From Gracilariopsis chorda (lineage: Eukaryota > Rhodophyta > Florideophyceae > Gracilariales > Gracilariaceae): 64,000 nt of DNA. The stretch is taken from the NCBI GenBank assembly GCA_003194525.1, contig NBIV01000003.1, positions 434,001-498,000 of the forward strand, written 5' to 3'. The notes beneath the pieces were generated by a model, which did not search any database, was not told the origin of the DNA, and saw only the letters and a list, made by a program, of their open reading frames with translations. The translations under genes were made by a program, and so were the position numbers. Of this stretch, positions 59,696 to 64,000 are shown in pieces (the first letter of the stretch is position 1; each line of letters begins with the position of its first letter).

Positions 59696-60625
59696 TGTAG
59701 TGCAACGCCCTCAGGGAGGGATTCTTGGTACTTGAACGCTTTCCCGATATTATCGGTTGTGTAGTGTGTATATGAACTACGCCCCACTATGGTGGATATG
59801 GACACGTGGGACACGGTTTTGGGTAAGTTGGCGGTTGGCCACAGTAGTGGATGTTGCCACGAAATGTGGAGTATTTTAATTAATATTATTTATTATTTTC
59901 ACACCCATTTCTGGGAAGCTAGTACTTAGTGCGACGGCGCACTGCCGTCGCACCAGTAAACCTTCCCCAACAAGGGACCCCAACCTGGGGAATTGGCTCT
60001 AGTTGTTGCCGCTTGCGCGCGTGCTCTACTCCTCCTTGGAGGGAAACGCCGTGAACCACGGGACATCTAACCCCCTTGCACATCTAAAGGGACCCATCAC
60101 TGGGAGTATAATTGTTCCAATTGCATTGGTGTTTCGCCCTGTATAGGGGTATTGTTACCGGCATCGCCGTTCGTCCCCGTCGCTCTCGCGTCTCACTTCG
60201 CCCTCTTTTTCCCCTCTTCGCCCTTCATTTTTCCCCTTTTTAGGGTAGCACCTCCCGCTATCCGCGGCCCTCGTGTGCGCATCCGCTCACACACCCCCAC
60301 TTCCGTGGAAACATACCTCTACTGAGGATCACACCCCGCTCACGCGGATACCGATTCTTCGCCTTCACCTCCCTGCGCGAGTCGCGACAGGTGTCCCTGG
60401 TCTTACAAACCGGCTTCGCCGTGACACCTCTGGGAGGGCTCTACCCAACTGGGTTCACCTCGTGAGAGGAAGATCCCGAACTTCTTTCGGTGTTTTTCCC
60501 CTTTGGGGCATTGCACCACAAAGTGGTCTTCCGACCTTGAATCAGTTTTTGTTTTCCCTCTTACGAGGTTTGTTTTTATTTACCGGAAGTTCCGTGATCG
60601 TTTCCCGTCGTAACGGTATTTTCTC
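59696..60625 (+). mobile_element. Gypsy F 5' LTR and untranslated leader (limits approximate)
   Basis: Precedes gag. A possible LTR start is TGTAGTGCAACGCCC at 59696, 13 bases from the MULE start codon. Contains an AT-rich block (59878-59900) that may act as promoter and a perfect 10-bp hairpin, GTGCGACGGC (59929-59938) and GCCGTCGCAC (59944-59953). From about 59710 onward short perfect inverted repeats follow each other closely, for example CCCC-TTT-GGGG at 60498-60508 and ACCAC-AAA-GTGGT at 60515-60527. The 3' LTR is outside the window, so the LTR end and the primer site cannot be fixed. Confidence 0.6.
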
Positions 60626-62800
60626 ATGTCGAGAAATCCCTCCGACGCGGAGCCAGTGGTTACGCGCAGTCGCTCCCGCGACAACGCGGACACTTCCGAA
60701 GTTCGGTTCGTACCCCGTATCCCTATACGGACAAGTTCCAGCCGTGCTGGCGCCGTTTCATCGAGGAATGATACCCCCGACCGGGAACCCCGGAACCTCC
60801 TTTTGCCCTCTTTATCACCCCCGCAGGGGAATGCAGCATCGATTCCGGCTGTTGCCGCAGTGCCCCAGGCACCCCGGCCTGCTCCCGTGGTCGCGGCTTC
60901 AAACCCCCGTGGAACGGGCGATAACACCCCCCAGGGGACTTCCCTGGAATCCCAGGTCCGCGCTCTGTGGACCGCCCATGACACCCTTGTAGGGGAACTA
61001 AAATCCCTCCAAGAGGTGGTCTCGGCAACCCCCGTAAAGGAGGTCGCCGAGGAACTCCGTATTTTACGGTCTGACGTCAACTCCGTGTTGGAGAGTTTGG
61101 GACAACCCGCCACCTTCATCGAAGTAGTTGAAGCCCGGTTTGATCGGATTGGTGCCCGCCTGGAGACGCTGGAGCAGTTCGTCCTCATGGACAAACCATC
61201 CCCGGATGATCCGGTAAACGAGGCATCGCACAACCACCAGCTTGCTGGGAATAAGAAACGCCGTCATCGACGGAAACACCACCGAAAATATTCGGACTCC
61301 GGTTCTTCGACATCCTTGGACTCATCCCGAAACCATTCGGATAGCTCGAGCTCCTCGGACTCCGACTCGGAGGACGAGAAGCGAGGCTACTCCTCCCGCT
61401 CGAGGCGGTCATCGGCCACTGAAGGTGTGGTCCGAACCCGCCAGAAGGGGAGAAGACACCCCGGTCTCCGGGAATTGAAACCGACAAAACCGGATTACCG
61501 GAAGCTTTTATCATACCGGTACTACCGGCTCGAAGACTCGTCACTTGGACGTACGCCCCGTGGTACGGGAAAGGTGCGAGAATGCATTAAGCGAATGCAG
61601 CTCTCGCTCCGCAACCAGTATTTTACTGGAGAGGACCCAGTCCTAGTACTGGATTTCCTATCCCGCTTTATAGCGGAGGCCGATATCCTCGGTATGAATG
61701 AGGGACAAGCCTATTTGGCTTTACCGTATTTCTTACGGGGAGTGGCGGAGGACCAATACACCTCTGTCAGAGGATCTTCTCGCGCCTCCGAGGGAGGAGT
61801 TACTTGCTGGCCGGAGGCTGTGCAGTATCTTCTGCGCTCCTACGCCACCAACACCGCTATTCAGCACGCTATCCTCGCTTTGCGAGATACACGCCAGCGT
61901 GCTGGAGAGACCGAGACCGATTACTCGGTGCGCCTTAACAAGGCGTTCCACAGATGTGGTAACGTTTACCCCGCTGGGGAGCGCAGTACCATGTTCATTG
62001 ATGGTCTTGACCCGGCAATCCGGAGTTTAGTTACCCGTTATCGGGAGGACAAGCGGAGGATCACCTTCCTCGAGCTGGTCCAACACGCCCGAGCGGAAGG
62101 GGATGCACTTCGTGCAAGAACTCCGAACAATCGGTCTAAATCCGCCAAGGCGTTGTTGCTGGAAAGCGAAGCTTCCTCTCTCCCGCTCACCGCGGATGGG
62201 AACCCTGGACAGGGATTTGATACCGTGCATTTAGCGCACGGGGATGGTGTGTCGATACCCACCAGTGATTTACCGTCAACGACGGAGATGACCCGTGATA
62301 TGGGAATGGAAGACCCCGTTTTGTACAGTGGTAACAGTCGGGTTCAACCCCAACGACTCCCGTTTTCAAACGGTCAATCCCGTTATCAACGGCCTGGATG
62401 GACTGACACCCGCCCTGCGGTTCGCTTCTCCGATACTCGGAATAATAATCCGCGTGTCGCGGTGCTGGCTCTCATTTGCCACCTGTGTTATGCCCATGGC
62501 CATTCCTCTCCTCAGTGTATTTGTTCACTGAAGGATATGGCCAAGGTGGTGGCAAATTATGAGGCCCTCACTCCAGAGGAGAAACGTTCCGTCCCGACGG
62601 CTTCCTACCTCCGTGCTAAAACGGACTTTTCCCACGCCCTACCACAGACCCCGCGTGCGCGGCAAGCTTCATACACCCCGATTCAGGAGATCACGCAACC
62701 ATCCGTTGCAACCCCCGCTTATGCGGATAGAAACCCCCGTCAACGGGATGAAGCACTCGTTGTCAAGGAAACCAACCCACCGCCGAAGGCGGAAAACTAA
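60626..62800 (+). CDS. Gypsy F Gag, intact
   Basis: Forms the virus-like particle and binds the RNA. 724 residues, ATG 60626 to TAA 62798-62800, fully open. A variable N-terminus and a helical segment lead to a basic then acidic-serine tract (KKRRHRRKHHRKY, SSSSSDSDSEDEKR, about residues 210-260). The retrotransposon Gag core follows (NQYFTGEDPVLVLDFLSRF, FLRGVAEDQYTSV, LRSYATNTAIQHAILALRDT, RLNKAFHRCGNVYPAGER; about 330-500). A zinc knuckle CHLCYAHGHSSPQC (CX2CX4HX4C) sits near residue 618. Micro-hairpins in the DNA often fall on P-x-G or T-P-x-G peptides. An overlapping plus-frame at 60273-60992 is taken as chance. Codon use is richer in G+C than in the neighbouring elements. Confidence 0.93.
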   Translation: MSRNPSDAEPVVTRSRSRDNADTSEVRFVPRIPIRTSSSRAGAVSSRNDTPDREPRNLLLPSLSPPQGNAASIPAVAAVPQAPRPAPVVAASNPRGTGDNTPQGTSLESQVRALWTAHDTLVGELKSLQEVVSATPVKEVAEELRILRSDVNSVLESLGQPATFIEVVEARFDRIGARLETLEQFVLMDKPSPDDPVNEASHNHQLAGNKKRRHRRKHHRKYSDSGSSTSLDSSRNHSDSSSSSDSDSEDEKRGYSSRSRRSSATEGVVRTRQKGRRHPGLRELKPTKPDYRKLLSYRYYRLEDSSLGRTPRGTGKVRECIKRMQLSLRNQYFTGEDPVLVLDFLSRFIAEADILGMNEGQAYLALPYFLRGVAEDQYTSVRGSSRASEGGVTCWPEAVQYLLRSYATNTAIQHAILALRDTRQRAGETETDYSVRLNKAFHRCGNVYPAGERSTMFIDGLDPAIRSLVTRYREDKRRITFLELVQHARAEGDALRARTPNNRSKSAKALLLESEASSLPLTADGNPGQGFDTVHLAHGDGVSIPTSDLPSTTEMTRDMGMEDPVLYSGNSRVQPQRLPFSNGQSRYQRPGWTDTRPAVRFSDTRNNNPRVAVLALICHLCYAHGHSSPQCICSLKDMAKVVANYEALTPEEKRSVPTASYLRAKTDFSHALPQTPRARQASYTPIQEITQPSVATPAYADRNPRQRDEALVVKETNPPPKAEN

Positions 62801-64000
62801 CTGAGGGAGTCTCCCCTTTGGGAGAGGCGTCCTCAAGAACGAGGCTTTTGGCGCCCGAGGCGTCCTCGCCTCGCTCCCCGGTGAAAGTCCTCTCGAGGAA
62901 AGACACCGCTGACGCGGACTCTGCGCACCTCGGTGTGTTGCGTCGCCCGTGGATACGGAGTAAAAATCCCCGGATCCCCTGTAGAGTCTTGGTCTTGGCC
63001 AAGCGCAATTATAAGGTCTATGCCGACCTTGGCCTTGACCCCCAGTTTATGGTGAGGTTTCTCACCGTCCTGGATACAGGTGCAGGCCCCAACTTTGTTG
63101 TGGAATCATTGTTACCCCCGCTTGTGCGGTCGCGTATCCGCTCTGACGCGGTCCCCGACATTTCGGATGCAAACAACAATCCGTTACAAACGGTGGGCAC
63201 AGTGGACCTCGTCGTGAGACTTGGTACCTCTGTGGTGAAGTTGGACTTCATCGTTTGCCGTTCATTGGCAGCACCAGTAATACTGGGATGTGATTACTGC
63301 GACAGATTTGTCGACGCAATCAGGCCCCGCCTCAGGCGTGTAGAACTTGACGACGGATCGTCGGTTCCGATTGTTCGCCGCCCGCTAAAGCGGTCCTCTC
63401 GGAAACAAGTTCCCCTCCCTGCTGCGCAGGAACCACCGCCCGCGTCCCGCGAGTCCACCAAGCTCCACGTCGCTGCCTCGGTTTCTATACCGGCTGAGTC
63501 CCAAGTCTGGGTGCAGGTGAATTCCCGTCAACACGGTCTTCGGGTTATACAACCCATCGCCTCGTTGTACGAGAAATCCCAGCTGGCGCTGGCTAATGGA
63601 ATTGTCTCCATTTCCCCGGATGTCACTTTCCGGATATTGGTTGCCAACCTTGGCAAACACCCCCAGTATCTGGCCAAACACCAAGTAATTGGGAGTGTAA
63701 CCCCCCATCCTATGGGAATGCTGCCAACAAAGATGACAGCCGCCGATGTACTCGGAGTTACCACCTCTTCTGAGGAGTTCGCCCCGCCGTCCAAAGACGT
63801 CAAGTCTAAGGAGGGGGAGGAAACCGCTACTTCAGCGTCGAACATACCGAGTAACTCGGAAATGCGAACCACACCTGTTCCACAGGACAATGCTCCCTCG
63901 AGCAACAACTGGATTGATCCGGAGAAGGCACTTGAAGCGCTGGACTTCAGCCAAGTGCCAGAGTCGCACCGCAACAAACTCCGTACAATGTTACGGGAAT
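62752..64000 (+). CDS. Gypsy F Pol, N-terminal part (protease onward), intact to the right edge
   Basis: Open in the -1 frame relative to gag from 62752, after TGA 62749-62751, to the end of the window, overlapping the end of gag by 49 bases. A linker is followed by a retropepsin-like protease with FLTVLDTGAGPNFVVESLL (about 63055-63115) and PVILGCDYCDRF near 63275. A proline-rich stretch and a beta-rich segment (VSIPAESQVWVQV, ISPDVTFRILVANLG) follow, and then DFSQVPESHRNKLRTML, the usual lead-in to reverse transcriptase. RT, RNase H and integrase must lie to the right. The first codons are uncertain because Pol is probably made by frameshift. Confidence 0.85.
62791..62825 (+). promoter_or_regulatory. 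Possible -1 ribosomal frameshift site at gag-pol junction
   Basis: The heptamer G-GAA-AAC (62791-62797) sits directly before the gag TAA. Twelve bases later TCTCCC (62810-62815) pairs exactly with GGGAGA (62820-62825) around a CTTT loop. Slipping back one base enters the open pol frame. The heptamer is not one of the classical strong X-XXY-YYZ sites. Confidence 0.45.

Noticed and set aside
60273..60992. 239-codon plus-strand open frame across the gypsy F leader and gag start
   Set aside because: It overlaps the well-supported gag in another frame, has no domain, and is easily kept open by the C-rich, stop-poor hairpin texture.
60580..61233. 217-codon minus-strand open frame
   Set aside because: Antisense shadow of gypsy F gag; composition follows the gag codons.
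1..64000. Firm host identification as oomycete or red alga
   Set aside because: Element families are shared across several lineages and may move between them. No rRNA or intact conserved host gene is present to decide.

Overview
This is a stretch of eukaryotic nuclear DNA built almost wholly of transposable elements, most of them broken. I see no rRNA, tRNA, CRISPR array or bacterial operon, and no cellular gene that is clearly intact. At least nine elements can be recognised from protein motifs: one Helitron, one PIF/Harbinger, three Ty1/copia, four Ty3/gypsy (plus an extra partial copy), one DIRS-type tyrosine-recombinase retroelement and one Mutator-like (MULE) element. The chromodomain gypsy family, together with DIRS and Helitron elements, would suit an oomycete or other stramenopile, or a repeat-rich red alga. 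That is an inference from element style, and the sequence does not settle the host.

Layout, left to right. 1-4531 (minus): Helitron Rep-helicase, running off the left edge. 5.2-6.1 kb: short hairpin and tandem repeats. 6.3-8.5 kb: Harbinger pair, a Myb-like protein (plus) facing a DDE transposase (minus). 9.5-10.1 kb: unrecognised gene. 10386-14922: copia A, with two 210-bp LTRs, a CTCTC target duplication, primer binding site and polypurine tract. 15.1-17.1 kb: gypsy A remnant. 17.1-23.6 kb: copia C remnant split by gypsy B (17670-22926; 230-bp LTRs, AATAG duplication). 25.3-31.2 kb: gypsy E, followed by a second copy of its 5' part to 32.3 kb. 34.3-38.6 kb (minus): DIRS-type element. 41.5-41.9 kb: GC-rich minisatellite. 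42.9-46.8 kb: copia D. 47.6-50.9 kb: decayed gene of an uncertain family. 53.5-54.5 kb: pseudogene with an eIF4G-like MA3 domain. 54.7-59.7 kb (minus): MULE. 59.7-64.0 kb: gypsy F, running off the right edge.

Gypsy F stands apart. Its gag and the visible part of pol are fully open, it is visibly richer in G+C, and its sequence is packed with tiny perfect inverted repeats, typically 5-bp stems with 2-5-nt loops of the form CC..GG, in both the leader and the codons. The gag start codon lies in the loop of one of these, and another follows a possible -1 frameshift site at the gag-pol junction. This is the least explained signal in the window.

The other elements are dead. Several (Helitron, DIRS, copia D gag, parts of copia A, the Harbinger Myb gene) are closed by nonsense codons in otherwise unshifted frames, which fits decay dominated by base substitution. 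LTR divergence counted by eye is about 5% for copia A and about 16% for gypsy B, so gypsy B, and the copia C it landed in, are older.
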